Of a stretch of DNA of 64,000 bases, positions 30,197 to 39,248 are shown in pieces. The notes beneath the pieces were generated by a model. The model had not been told where the DNA came from. It made no database searches and was given only the letters and a program-made list of their open reading frames with translations. Location of the stretch: positions 3,038,001 to 3,102,000 of the forward strand of contig NZ_CP023688.1 of assembly GCF_008704655.1 (NCBI RefSeq), written 5' to 3'. Positions within the stretch are counted from its first letter, which is position 1; the number at the start of each line of letters is the position of its first letter. A program made the position numbers and the translations under genes. Origin of the DNA: Streptomyces rimosus (GTDB taxonomy: Bacteria; Actinomycetota; Actinomycetes; Streptomycetales; Streptomycetaceae).

Positions 30197-31012
30197 TCAG
30201 CCGGCCATCCGCCGGGACGCCTCTTCGAGGCGCGCCGCGATGCTGCCGTTGATGACCTCGTCGCCGATCCGGACCTGGACGCCGCCGAGGACCTCGGGGT
30301 CCACGTCGAGGTTCAGGTGGACCTGCCGTCCGTACACCGCCGCCAGTGCCGCGCCGAGGCGCTGCCGCTGCGTGTCGCTGAGCGGGACCGCGGAGGTGAC
30401 CACCGCGACCATCCGGTCCCGGCGCGCCGCGGCCAGCTTGGACAGGGCGTCCAGCCCCGCCTCCAGGCTACGGCCCCGCGGCTGTGCGACAAGCCGGACC
30501 ACGATCCGCTCGGTGACCGGGTTGACCCGGCCGCCCAGCAGCGAGCGCAGCAGCTCGGCCTTGGCCGGGCCCTGTGCGGTGCGGTCGGTCAGCGCCGCGC
30601 GCAGCTCGTGCGACGAGGCGACGATCCGGCCGAACCGGAACAGCTCGTCCTCGACGTCGTCGAGGGCGCCCGCCCGCTGCGCCGCGACGAGGTCGGCGGA
30701 GTACGCCAGTTCCTCGGTCGCGTCCGCCAGGTCGCGCGAGCGCGACCAGCGGGAGCGGACCATGCCGGAGAGCAGGTCGACGGTCTCCCCGCCGACCTGA
30801 CCGCCCAGCAGACGCCCGGCCAGCCCGGCCTTGGCCTCGCCGGCCTGCGCCGGGTCGGTGAGGACCCGACGCAGCGACACCTCGCGGTCGAGCAGAGCGG
30901 TGACGGCAGCCAGCTCCTCGGCGAGCTTCGCCGCGTCGACGGAGGTGTTGTCCGTCAGCGCGTCGAGCTGCTCGCGTGCGGAGGCCAGTGCCTCGCGGCT
31001 CGCTCCATTCAT
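30197..31012 (-). CDS. atpH: F1Fo ATP synthase delta subunit
   Basis: 271 residues, long for bacterial delta (about 180 in E. coli) but normal for Streptomyces, whose delta has an N-terminal extension. The C-terminal OSCP-like part shows AVVTSAVPLSDTQRQRLGAAL and HLNLDVDPEVLGGVQVRIGDEV. It links the peripheral stalk to the F1 head. The ATG overlaps the atpF stop (ATGA), so the two are translationally coupled. In mycobacteria b and delta are fused; here they are separate, which fits Streptomyces. Confidence 0.95.
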   Translation of the reverse strand: MNGASREALASAREQLDALTDNTSVDAAKLAEELAAVTALLDREVSLRRVLTDPAQAGEAKAGLAGRLLGGQVGGETVDLLSGMVRSRWSRSRDLADATEELAYSADLVAAQRAGALDDVEDELFRFGRIVASSHELRAALTDRTAQGPAKAELLRSLLGGRVNPVTERIVVRLVAQPRGRSLEAGLDALSKLAAARRDRMVAVVTSAVPLSDTQRQRLGAALAAVYGRQVHLNLDVDPEVLGGVQVRIGDEVINGSIAARLEEASRRMAG

Positions 31013-31575
31013 CGGCCGGCCTCTGCCTTCGTCGAGTCCGACGCCGCCTTGGCCTCGAGCTCGTCGAGGAAGCGGTCGATGGTCCGGCTCTGGCGGGCGT
31101 GGTCCTCCAGGGACTCGCCGACCAGCTTGCCCGCCAGCTCCGTGGCCAGCTTGCCCACGTCCTGGCGCAGCGACTGCGCGGCCTGCTTGCGGTCCGCCTC
31201 GATCTGGGCGTGGCCGGCCGCGATGATCTCCTCGCGCTGCCGCTGGCCCTCGGCACGCATCTCGGCGATCAGCGTCGCTCCCTGCTCCTGCGCCTCCTGG
31301 CGCAGCCGGGCGGCCTCGTGGCGCGCGTCGGCGAGCTGGGACCGGTAGTCCTCCAGGACCTGCTGGGCTTCGGCCTGTGCGGCCTCCGCCTTCTCGATAC
31401 CGCCTTCGATCTTCGCGCGGCGCTCTTCCAGAACCTTGTTGATGTTCGGGAGGAGCTTCTTGGCGAGGAAGCCGAAGACGATGAAGAAAGCGACCAGGCC
31501 GATGACCAGCTCTGGAATCGGCGGGACGAGGGGGTTCTCAGGAACCTCCGCCGCCATGTTCACCAGGGCGCTCAC
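31009..31575 (-). CDS. atpF: F1Fo ATP synthase b subunit
   Basis: 188 residues. One membrane segment (LVIGLVAFFIVFGFLAKKLL) is followed by a long charged helix that starts NKVLEERRAKIEGGIEKAEA and continues to the C-terminus, the peripheral stalk. The start is taken as GTG 31575 with a weak AGG upstream; ATG six codons in (MAAEVPENP) is an alternative. It overlaps atpH by 4 nt and lies 44 bp after atpE. Confidence 0.95.
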   Translation of the reverse strand: MSALVNMAAEVPENPLVPPIPELVIGLVAFFIVFGFLAKKLLPNINKVLEERRAKIEGGIEKAEAAQAEAQQVLEDYRSQLADARHEAARLRQEAQEQGATLIAEMRAEGQRQREEIIAAGHAQIEADRKQAAQSLRQDVGKLATELAGKLVGESLEDHARQSRTIDRFLDELEAKAASDSTKAEAGR

Positions 31576-31619
31576 ATCAATGCCTTCCGTCTAAGTGGCG
31601 TCGTCGGTGCGTTCCGTGA

Positions 31620-31940
<321 letters not shown>

Positions 31941-32753
31941 TCAGTGGTGCTCGGCGAGCGCGCCCTGGATGTAGTTACAGGCCAGGAGCACGAAGATGTA
32001 CGCCTGAATGGCCTGGATGAAGAGCTCGAAGGCCGTCATCACGATGGTCATGAGGAACGAGACGCCCGCGTAGGCGATGCCGATGCCGTTCAGCAGGTAC
32101 CAGCTGGCGACGGTGAACATCAGGATGAGCATGTGGCCCGCGAACATGTTCGCGAACAGCCGGACCGCATGCGTGAAGGGCCGGATGATCAGGTGCTGCA
32201 GCAGCTCCAGGAACATGATCAGCGGGAGGACCCAGCCGAGCGACTTGTCGTAGCCGGTGAGGTTCTTCAGACCGCCGACGAAGCCCTGGCGCTTGAACGT
32301 CAGCACGAGCCAGGTGATGTAGACCACCAGGGCCAGACCCATGGGGAACGCGATGACCGATGTCACCGGGAACTGGGCGACCGGAATGATCGACCAGAGG
32401 TTCATGATCCACACGAAGAAGAACAGCGCGACCATGAAGGGGACGAACTTCTCGCCCTCCTTCTTGCCGAGCGCGTCGTAGACGAGCCCGCGGCGCACGA
32501 AGTCGTAACCCGCCTCACCGATCATCTGCAGCTTGCCGGGCACCACCTTGGCGCGGCCGAAGGCGGCCCAGAAGAACGCCACGATGATCACCGTGCTGAG
32601 CAGGGCCAGCAGCATCGGCTTGTTGAACTCGTAGCCACCGATGGTGAAAAGGGGCTCGAAGACGAACGAATGAAGGCCCGGGGCCTCGAAGCCACACCCC
32701 GGGATGAAGAGGTGGCACTCCGTGTCGAGGGCGAGCATCGTTTCAGCACTCAC
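31941..32753 (-). CDS. atpB: F1Fo ATP synthase a subunit
   Basis: 270 residues. I place the start at GTG 32753 because AGGAG lies 6 nt upstream and homologues begin close to it; a longer frame to 32819 has no ribosome site. Five or six membrane helices are visible. The essential half-channel arginine lies in FTHAVRLFANMFAGH, and the C-terminal helix has FELFIQAIQAYIFVLL. The protein carries protons to and from the c-ring. Its N-terminus holds a Cys pair (CHLFIPGCGF). A 264-bp gap to atpI is notable inside an operon. Confidence 0.96.
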   Translation of the reverse strand: MSAETMLALDTECHLFIPGCGFEAPGLHSFVFEPLFTIGGYEFNKPMLLALLSTVIIVAFFWAAFGRAKVVPGKLQMIGEAGYDFVRRGLVYDALGKKEGEKFVPFMVALFFFVWIMNLWSIIPVAQFPVTSVIAFPMGLALVVYITWLVLTFKRQGFVGGLKNLTGYDKSLGWVLPLIMFLELLQHLIIRPFTHAVRLFANMFAGHMLILMFTVASWYLLNGIGIAYAGVSFLMTIVMTAFELFIQAIQAYIFVLLACNYIQGALAEHH

Positions 32754-33017
32754 CGCGAGCTCCTTCAGCGTGGCGCATGGGTACGGCAACCTCGTTGTGT
32801 CGGCGCGGCATTGAGCCACGGTGCGGCACTGGACTGGTCTTACGGATTGGGGGGCGGCTGATCGGCGCGGGGCCGGTCCGGATCACAGGCGTGGGCCGTG
32901 CGCGCAACCGGTCCCCTGACTCGGGACCTGGAAGCTCGGCCGCCTGCGCCGACTGCGCCGCAGTTGGCACCGGACGATAGCAGGCTCTCGCATGGGCTTT
33001 TATTCCGGCCCTACGGG

Positions 33018-33455
33018 TCACGTCCGCGACCCCGCGGTTTCCGCCTTCTTGGACTCGGCGGATTCGGGATTCACGTAGAGAATCCTTGCCTTCATATAGC
33101 TGCGGGCCTGGAAGGCGATCCACACCAGGACCGTCGCGAGCAAGGTGAAGGCGAACGCCCTGACGTTGAAGAGCGTGGTGTCCTTGAACGCGATCATGAA
33201 GATCGCGACCGCCAGGATCTGCACGGCGTACAGCAGCAGCCCCATCATCTGGAACAGATCCGGCAGCCGCTTGGCGGTCTGCTGGAGAATCACCAGGCCG
33301 GACCCCATCAGCAGCAGCACCAGCACCGTGCCGATGGCAGCACCGATCGCGCCCTGCCCGCCCGCGACCACAGCGCTGATCACGACACCGACGGCGCCGG
33401 TGGCAAGCGAGGGCACGGAGACATTGGCAAGTAGGCGGGCGTCAGTGGACTGCAT
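33018..33455 (-). CDS. atpI: ATP synthase assembly protein AtpI
   Basis: 145 residues with four membrane segments, including GAIGAAIGTVLVLLLMGSGL and QILAVAIFMIAFKDTTLF, then FAFTLLATVLVWIAFQ and a charged tail. Position as first gene of the atp operon plus this topology identifies AtpI, which assists assembly of the c-ring and possibly Mg or Ca transport. Sequence conservation in this family is low, so the name rests largely on context. The Rex-like operator lies about 120 bp upstream. Confidence 0.88.
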   Translation of the reverse strand: MQSTDARLLANVSVPSLATGAVGVVISAVVAGGQGAIGAAIGTVLVLLLMGSGLVILQQTAKRLPDLFQMMGLLLYAVQILAVAIFMIAFKDTTLFNVRAFAFTLLATVLVWIAFQARSYMKARILYVNPESAESKKAETAGSRT

Positions 33456-33576
33456 GGCGGCGCTCCGTCAGGAAAAAGGGGGTGTTGTCGTCAGGGACGA
33501 GCGTAGACCCGGCCTGAGGGAGAACCTGAGGCCGAAAGACCGTCGCACTCCGGTCCTTCGGCTCTGTTGCCGGGTT

Positions 33577-33594
33577 TCGTGAACGGTATCACAA
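33577..33594 (-). promoter_or_regulatory. Rex-like redox operator at the atp operon promoter
   Basis: On the minus strand TTGTGATACCGTTCACGA matches 12 of the 14 defined positions of the Rex consensus TTGTGAANNNNTTCACAA. A -10-like TACCGT (33588 to 33583) lies inside it, so Rex binding would block the polymerase. The DNA around it (33570-33720) is AT-rich. Rex senses the NADH/NAD ratio. Confidence 0.55.
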
Positions 33595-33746
33595 ACTATT
33601 TGATGAGGTCTTTACCTGCTCGGTGTGCTACCCGTCACACGTGAGCGGTAATCCGCGCGTTGGAGCGAGACACCGCGCCGTTCTGTCTGCTATGGGACAC
33701 GTTTGGGGTAATTTTCGAACGTCGCTCTTAGGGGCGAGAACGCGTC

Positions 33747-35111
33747 TCAGCGATGACTTCCGGCCTTGCGGCGGTCCGTGAAGCGCGACCGGTCACCGAT
33801 CGCGGTGGCCCCGTTGATGCCCGCCGGCACCGGCTGCCGCTCCCGTTCCGGAGCCCCCTGCGACGCCCGTTCCCCGGCCTCGCCGATCGCCGCGCTCTCC
33901 TCCGCCGCGGCGGCCACGGCCGCCGCCTGCACCGTGCGCCGGTACCGCGGCGGCACCATCCACTCCATCCAGCGCGGCGCCCGCGGCGTGAACCGCGGCA
34001 GCAGCAGGAGTACCAGCCCGATCGCGCTCAGCAGCACGATGCCCATCACGACCCACACGCTCGCGTTGTTGACCGAATACGCCACCGCGCCGAAGGCGAT
34101 CAGCGCCGACCAGAAGTACATGATCAGGACGGCCCTGCTGTGCGAGTGGCCGATCTCCAGCAGGCGGTGGTGCAGGTGGCCGCGGTCCGCGGCGAACGGC
34201 GACTGGCCCTTCCACGTACGGCGCACGATCGCCAGCACCAGGTCGGCGACCGGCACCGCGATGACCGTCAGCGGCAGCAGCAGCGGGATGTAGACCGGCA
34301 CCATCGCATGGGTGGCCTCGCGGACACCGCCCGCCTTCAGGTTGAGCAGGTCCGGGTCCACCTGGCCGGTCACCGAGACCGCGCCGGCCGCCATGACCAG
34401 GCCGATCAGCATCGACCCCGAGTCGCCCATGAAGATCCGCGCCGGGTGCATGTTGTGCGGCAGGAAGCCCAGGCACATGCCCATCAGGACGACGGAGAAC
34501 AGCGTCGCGGGCGCGGCGGCCTCGATGCCGTACCCGAACCACATCCGGTACGCGTACATGAAGAAGGCCGCGGCGGCGATGCACACCATGCCCGAGGCCA
34601 GCCCGTCCAGGCCGTCCACGAAATTCACGGCGTTGATGGTGATGACGACCAGAGCGACCGTCAAAAGCGTGCCCTGCCAAGGGCTCAGCGAGACCGTGCC
34701 GATGCCCGGCACCGGAATCCACAGGATCGTCAGGCCCTGAAGGACCATCACACCGGCGGCGATCATCTGACCGCCCAGCTTGACGAGCGCGTCCACGCCC
34801 CACTTGTCGTCCAGCACGCCCAGCACCCAGATCAGCGCCGCGCCCGACAGCAGCGCGCGCGGCTCGTTGGAATGCTCGAAGACCGACTTGAGGTTGGTGA
34901 GGTGGGCGGCGACCAGCAGACCCGCGCACAGCCCGCCGAACATGGCGATACCGCCGAGGCGCGGGGTGGGTTCGCGGTGCACGTCGCGCGCACGGATCTC
35001 CGGCATCGCACCGGCGGCGATGGCGAATTTCCGTACCGGCCCGGTCAGCAGGTAAGTGACCGCGGCCGTGACGCACAGCGTCAGCAGGTATTCACGCACG
35101 GGCTGCCCCAT
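33747..35111 (-). CDS. WecA/MraY-family undecaprenyl-phosphate sugar-1-phosphate transferase
   Basis: 454 residues with about eleven membrane segments. Family motifs are clear: EPTPRLGGIAMFGGL near residue 50, LDDKWG, the catalytic-site sequence NFVDGLDGLASG, and FMGDSGSMLIGL, followed by DRGHLHHRL, the HxHHR-like cytoplasmic loop of the WecA/TagO branch. It attaches a sugar phosphate (GlcNAc-1-P in well-studied members) to undecaprenyl phosphate, the first step of wall glycopolymer synthesis. The C-terminal 55 residues are polar and disordered. GTG 35099 is an alternative start four codons in. The LCP protein encoded 6 kb away could act on the same polymers. Confidence 0.9.
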   Translation of the reverse strand: MGQPVREYLLTLCVTAAVTYLLTGPVRKFAIAAGAMPEIRARDVHREPTPRLGGIAMFGGLCAGLLVAAHLTNLKSVFEHSNEPRALLSGAALIWVLGVLDDKWGVDALVKLGGQMIAAGVMVLQGLTILWIPVPGIGTVSLSPWQGTLLTVALVVITINAVNFVDGLDGLASGMVCIAAAAFFMYAYRMWFGYGIEAAAPATLFSVVLMGMCLGFLPHNMHPARIFMGDSGSMLIGLVMAAGAVSVTGQVDPDLLNLKAGGVREATHAMVPVYIPLLLPLTVIAVPVADLVLAIVRRTWKGQSPFAADRGHLHHRLLEIGHSHSRAVLIMYFWSALIAFGAVAYSVNNASVWVVMGIVLLSAIGLVLLLLPRFTPRAPRWMEWMVPPRYRRTVQAAAVAAAAEESAAIGEAGERASQGAPERERQPVPAGINGATAIGDRSRFTDRRKAGSHR

Positions 35112-35211
35112 TGGTATCGCTGGCCATCACAGCCACACACCATATGCGTGTCCGCCCCCTCTCCGTGCACGTAGGGGAAGACATTGCCGTTGCCCGGATG
35201 GTTGCAGGGGG

Positions 35212-36549
35212 CTAGGTGAGATCGGGATAAGGAGGGAAGCGCCGGACCAATGCCGCGGTCTTCGCGCGGGCTGTCGGGTCCTCCCGGACGGCCGCCGCGA
35301 TCAGCGCGCCGACGTACGCGGCCTCCTCCTCGCCCATGCCCTGGGTGGTCAGCGCGGCGGCCCCCAGCCGCAGGCCGGGACGGCGGCCGGACGGGTCGTC
35401 CGGGCACGGCAGGGCGCAGGTGTCCAGCACGATGCCCGCCGCCGCGCAACGCCCTCTGGCAGTACGGGCGTCCACGCCCAGCGGCGCCGGGTCGGCGGTG
35501 ATCAGGTGGGTGTCCGTACCGCCGGTGGTGACCGGCAGCCCCTCCTCGGCCAGTACGGCGGCCAGCGCCCGCGCGTTGGCGACCACCTGCCGGGTGTAGG
35601 CGGCGAACGCGTCGGTGGCGGCCTCGGCGAAGGCGACGGCCTTGGCGGCGACCGCGTTCATCTGGGCGCCGCCCTGCGTGAAGGGGAAGACGGCCCGGTC
35701 GATGCGCTCGGCCAGCTCGGCGCCGCACAGGATCATGCCGCCGCGGGGGCCGCGCAGCACCTTGTGGGTGGTCGCGCACACCACGTCCGCGTACGGGACC
35801 GGGTTGGGCGCCATGCCCCCCGCGACCAGCCCGATGGGGTGTGCCGCGTCCGCGATGAGGTACGCGCCCACCTCGTCGGCGATCTCGCGGAAGGCGGCGT
35901 AGTCCAGGTGCCGCGGGTAGCAGATCGAGCCGCAGACGATGGCCTTCGGCCGGTGGGTGCGGGCCAGCTCCCGTACCTCGTCGTAGTCCAGCAGCCCGGT
36001 GTCCGGGTCGACCCCGTAGCCCGCGAAGTCGAACCAGCGGCCGGAGAAGTTGGCCGGCGAGCCGTGGGTGAGGTGCCCGCCGTGCGGCAGCGCCATGGCC
36101 AGGACGGCATCGCCGGGGCGCAGCAGGGCGGCGTAGGCGGCCAGCACGGCGGACGAGCCGGAGTGGGACTGCACATTGGCGTGCTCGGCGCCGAACAGCG
36201 CCTTGGCGCGCTCCACGGCGAGCCGCTCGGCGAGGTCCACGACCTCGCAGCCGCCGTGGTGCCGGGCGCCCGGATACCCCTCGGCGTACTTGTTGGCGAG
36301 CGGGGAGCCGAGGGCGGCCAGAACGGCCCGGGAGGCGAAGTTCTCGGCGGCGACGAGCTGCAGCCCGTCGTCCTGCCGGGCCACCTCCGCCAGCAGCACC
36401 CCCGCGACCTCGGGGTCCTGGTCCAGCAGCCCGGCGAAGTCGGGCGTCCAGGGCGGCGGCGGATCGCCGGTCTCCCCCGCCCCGCGCCCGGCGGCCGTCC
36501 GCCGGGCAGCCGTGGTCTCGCTCCGGGATGACGCGGTGGTGGCGGGCAT
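35212..36549 (-). CDS. glyA: Serine hydroxymethyltransferase
   Basis: 445 residues. The PLP lysine lies in CATTHKVLRGPRGGM. Substrate-binding segments include LVAAENFASRAVLAALGSPL, ANKYAEGYPGARHHGG and NVQSHSGSSAVLAAY. The enzyme converts serine and tetrahydrofolate to glycine and 5,10-methylene-THF. The first 40 residues are a Ser/Ala/Arg/Pro-rich extension not needed for the fold, so an internal start is possible, though the ATG has GGAG upstream. Streptomyces usually carry more than one glyA; this is the copy between the wecA-type gene and tsaC. Confidence 0.95.
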   Translation of the reverse strand: MPATTASSRSETTAARRTAAGRGAGETGDPPPPWTPDFAGLLDQDPEVAGVLLAEVARQDDGLQLVAAENFASRAVLAALGSPLANKYAEGYPGARHHGGCEVVDLAERLAVERAKALFGAEHANVQSHSGSSAVLAAYAALLRPGDAVLAMALPHGGHLTHGSPANFSGRWFDFAGYGVDPDTGLLDYDEVRELARTHRPKAIVCGSICYPRHLDYAAFREIADEVGAYLIADAAHPIGLVAGGMAPNPVPYADVVCATTHKVLRGPRGGMILCGAELAERIDRAVFPFTQGGAQMNAVAAKAVAFAEAATDAFAAYTRQVVANARALAAVLAEEGLPVTTGGTDTHLITADPAPLGVDARTARGRCAAAGIVLDTCALPCPDDPSGRRPGLRLGAAALTTQGMGEEEAAYVGALIAAAVREDPTARAKTAALVRRFPPYPDLT

Positions 36550-36947
36550 GGCGTGCTCCGGGCCTCGTACGGGAACGTGCTCCCAATGTAGGCGCGGGGG
36601 GCCGGATGAGCGCGGTGGAGGGCGTGGGGGGCGGCAGTGGGGTTACGGGGTGGGGGGCCGGTGGCGGGGTTACGGCCCGGTACGGGCGGGCGGGGGCTCG
36701 GGCGGGGCGGGCGGGTGAGGGGCTCGGGCCGGGCCGGTCGCGCTCCTCCTGGAGACGAATCGAACGAGATCATCCCCCCGGCGGGGGCTTACCCAGGGGT
36801 GACGCGAGCGAAGCGTCCGAACCGACGGCGGGCCACGCCCCGCCTCCCCGCACCCCGGCCCCGCACTCCCGCAACGCCCCAGAAGCGCCCCCTCAGCGCC
36901 CCTCCAAGCCACCAGGAGCGACTCCCACGCCCCGGACGGCCTCCGGG
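36550..36947. other. 398-bp gap with G-rich imperfect repeat
   Basis: No gene. From about 36624 two copies of a 25-bp G-rich unit (GTGGGGGGC...GGGGTTACGG) lie side by side, within a G-run tract to about 36720 that could fold as G-quadruplex. CCCCCGGCGGGGG near 36775 is a small perfect hairpin. The glyA promoter should lie at the right-to-left start of this gap, but I cannot point to it. Confidence 0.5.
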
Positions 36948-37610
36948 TCAGGCCCGCGCCGGAACTCCCGTCAGCGCCGTCACCACGGGGTCCAGCGCCT
37001 GGTTGATCTCGTCGCCGATGGAGCGGAAGAACGTGATGGGCGCGCCGTACGGGTCGTAGACCTCGTCCGCCTCCGGGTTCGGCGCCAGCAGCCAGCCGCG
37101 CAGCGCGGCGGCGGCGCCGACCAGGGCGCGGGCGCGTTCGACCAGGCCGCCGCCGGGCAGCGCCGGGTCGGGCTCGGGCAGCGTCGCCGGGTCTATGGCC
37201 CGTACGAGCCGGTTGAACTCCTTGAGCGTGAAGGTGCGCAGCCCGGCCGAATGGCCCATGGAGATGACCTGCGCGCGGTGGTCGCGGGTGGCGGTCAGGA
37301 CCAGGTCGGCGCGGATGACGTGCTCGTCCAGCAGCTCGCGGCCGGTGAAATCGGCCGGATCCGCTCCGTAGTCGGCCAAAACCGTGGCGGCGTGGGTCTC
37401 CATGGGCGCGCCCTCGTGGCCCCAGGTGCCGGCGCTCTCCACGATCAGGCCGCCGCGGTCCGCGCCCAGGCGCAGGTCGAGGGCGTGCCGGTGCAGCCGC
37501 TCGGTGATCGGCGAGCGGCAGACGTTGCCGGTGCTGACGTGGAGGATGCGGAAGGTGCGGTAGGTGTCCTCGCCGGGTCCCGCTATGCCACGCCCGAGGG
37601 GCGCAATCAA
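36948..37610 (-). CDS. Low-molecular-weight phosphatase-like protein lacking the nucleophilic Cys
   Basis: 220 residues. The fold is that of LMW protein-tyrosine phosphatases and related arsenate reductases: RILHVSTGNVCRSPITERLH at the N-terminus and DPYG near the end in place of the usual acid DP motif. In active enzymes the P-loop reads CxGNxCRS with the first Cys as nucleophile; here that position is Ser (codon AGC, complement of 37533-37535), so the standard reaction should fail. The start is TTG 37610, supported by GAGG 7 nt upstream; it overlaps the tsaC stop. Possibly a binding-only pseudophosphatase. Confidence 0.88.
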   Translation of the reverse strand: MIAPLGRGIAGPGEDTYRTFRILHVSTGNVCRSPITERLHRHALDLRLGADRGGLIVESAGTWGHEGAPMETHAATVLADYGADPADFTGRELLDEHVIRADLVLTATRDHRAQVISMGHSAGLRTFTLKEFNRLVRAIDPATLPEPDPALPGGGLVERARALVGAAAALRGWLLAPNPEADEVYDPYGAPITFFRSIGDEINQALDPVVTALTGVPARA

Positions 37611-38254
37611 TTCGCCACCTCAAGCCCAGGGGCCACCTTGCGCAGCTCCTCCGCGCTGATCGCGCCCGCGCGGAGCAGCAGCGGCGTGGGGCCGGTGACG
37701 TCGACGATCGAGGACGGTACGGCGGCGGGGGTCGGACCGCCGTCCAGGTAGACGGAGACGGAGTCGCCGAGCATCTCCTGGGCCGCGTCGCAGTCCTGCG
37801 GGGACGGGTGGCCGGTCAGGTTGGCGCTGGAGACGGCCATCGGGCCGAACTCGGTCAGCAGCTCGATGGCGACCGGGTGCAGCGGCATACGGACCGCGAC
37901 CGTGCCGCGGGTCTCCCCCAGGTCCCAGGTCAGCGACGGCTGGTGGGTGGCGACCAGGGTCAGCGCGCCGGGCCAGAAGGCGTCGACCAGCTCCCATGCC
38001 TGCTCGGAGAAGTCCGTGACGAGGCCGTGCAGGGTGTTCGGGGAGCCGACGAGCACCGGCGAGGGCATGCCGCGCCCGCGGCCCTTGGCCTCCAGCAGGT
38101 CACCGACGGCCTGGGCACTGAACGCGTCCGCGCCGATGCCGTAGACGGTGTCGGTCGGCAGCACGACCAGCTCGCCGCGACGGACGGCCGATGCGGCCTC
38201 GCGCAGACCGGTCGCGCGGTCGGTCGCGTCGCTGCAGTCGTAACGCCGTGCCAT
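37607..38254 (-). CDS. tsaC: Threonylcarbamoyl-AMP synthase (TsaC/Sua5/YwlC)
   Basis: 215 residues. The YrdC/Sua5 domain is complete: ELVVLPTDTVYGIGADAF, AKGRGRGMPSPVLVGS (the KR.P binding region), FWPGALTLVA, TVAVRMPLHPVAIELL and PMAVSSANLTGHPSPQDC. The enzyme makes L-threonylcarbamoyl-AMP from threonine, bicarbonate and ATP for the t6A modification of tRNAs that read ANN codons. GGAGG lies 8 nt before ATG 38254. It overlaps the phosphatase-like gene by 4 nt and follows prmC by 53 bp, so the three probably form one operon. Confidence 0.95.
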   Translation of the reverse strand: MARRYDCSDATDRATGLREAASAVRRGELVVLPTDTVYGIGADAFSAQAVGDLLEAKGRGRGMPSPVLVGSPNTLHGLVTDFSEQAWELVDAFWPGALTLVATHQPSLTWDLGETRGTVAVRMPLHPVAIELLTEFGPMAVSSANLTGHPSPQDCDAAQEMLGDSVSVYLDGGPTPAAVPSSIVDVTGPTPLLLRAGAISAEELRKVAPGLEVAN

Positions 38255-38307
38255 TTAACGGACCTCCTCGTGCGGAACGTACAGATGACTCGTGGGGACC
38301 GGGCTCG

Positions 38308-39210
38308 TCATGGCATCGCCCTGCGCGCGGTGGCGAAGCGGGGCCGGTTGTTCAGGTCGGGGTGGTCGGCCGCGTCGGCCCAGCCCCGCTCCTCGGTGAA
38401 GATCCACGGAACCTGGCCGCCCTGGGTGTCGGCGTGCTCGATGACCACGACGCCGCCGGGCCGCAGCAGGCGGTGCGCGGTCCGCTCGATGCCGCGGATG
38501 GTGTCCAGGCCGTCCTGGCCCGAGAACAGCGCGAGCTCGGGGTCGTGGTCGCGCGCCTCGGGTGCGACGTACTCCCACTCGGTCAGCGGGATGTACGGCG
38601 GGTTCGAGATGACCAGGTCGACCTGGCCGTCCAGCTCGGGGAGCGCGGTCAGCGCGTCGCCCTGCTGGAGAACGACGCGGGACCCCTCGACGTTCTTGCG
38701 CGCCCACTGCATGGCCTCGTCGGACAGCTCCACGGCGTGCACGCGCGAGCGCGGCACCTCCTGCGCCAGGGCGAGCGCGATGGCTCCGGAGCCGGTGCAC
38801 AGGTCCACGATGAGCGGTTCGACGACGTCCATGGCCCGTACGGCGTCTATCGCCCAGCCGACGACCGACTCGGTCTCCGGGCGGGGTACGAAGACGCCGG
38901 GGCCGACGTGCAGCTCCAGGTAGCGGAAGAAGGCGCGCCCGGTGATGTGCTGGAGCGGCTCGCGGGCCTCGCGGCGCGCGACGGCCTCCCAGTAGCGGGC
39001 GTCGAAGTCCGCGTCGGCGACCCGGTGCAGTTCGCCGCGTTTGACGCCGTGGACGTGCGCGGCGAGTTCCTCGGCGTCGAAGCGCGGTGAGGGCACGCCG
39101 GCGTCGGCCAGCCGCTGGGTGGCCTGCGCCACCTCGGCGAGCAGCACGGTGCGGGGGCTGGGCCCGCGGCGGGGCCGCTGGGGGTCGTGACCCCCGGAAG
39201 GCGACGGCAC
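38308..39210 (-). CDS. prmC: Release factor glutamine methyltransferase PrmC (HemK)
   Basis: 300 residues from GTG 39210, which has GGAGGA 5 nt upstream. The N-terminal helical domain contains RLADAGVPSPRFDAEELAAH. The Rossmann methyltransferase domain has VDLCTGSGAIALALAQ for SAM and DLVISNPPYIP, the NPPY motif that binds the target glutamine. It methylates the GGQ glutamine of RF1 and RF2, and its substrate RF1 is encoded immediately upstream (prfA), a common arrangement. The first 20 residues are Pro/Arg-rich and absent from some homologues, but the ribosome site supports this start. Confidence 0.95.
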   Translation of the reverse strand: MPSPSGGHDPQRPRRGPSPRTVLLAEVAQATQRLADAGVPSPRFDAEELAAHVHGVKRGELHRVADADFDARYWEAVARREAREPLQHITGRAFFRYLELHVGPGVFVPRPETESVVGWAIDAVRAMDVVEPLIVDLCTGSGAIALALAQEVPRSRVHAVELSDEAMQWARKNVEGSRVVLQQGDALTALPELDGQVDLVISNPPYIPLTEWEYVAPEARDHDPELALFSGQDGLDTIRGIERTAHRLLRPGGVVVIEHADTQGGQVPWIFTEERGWADAADHPDLNNRPRFATARRAMP

Positions 39211-39248
39211 GCTGTTCCTCCGGCTCGTTCTACGGGCGTTCTACGGGC

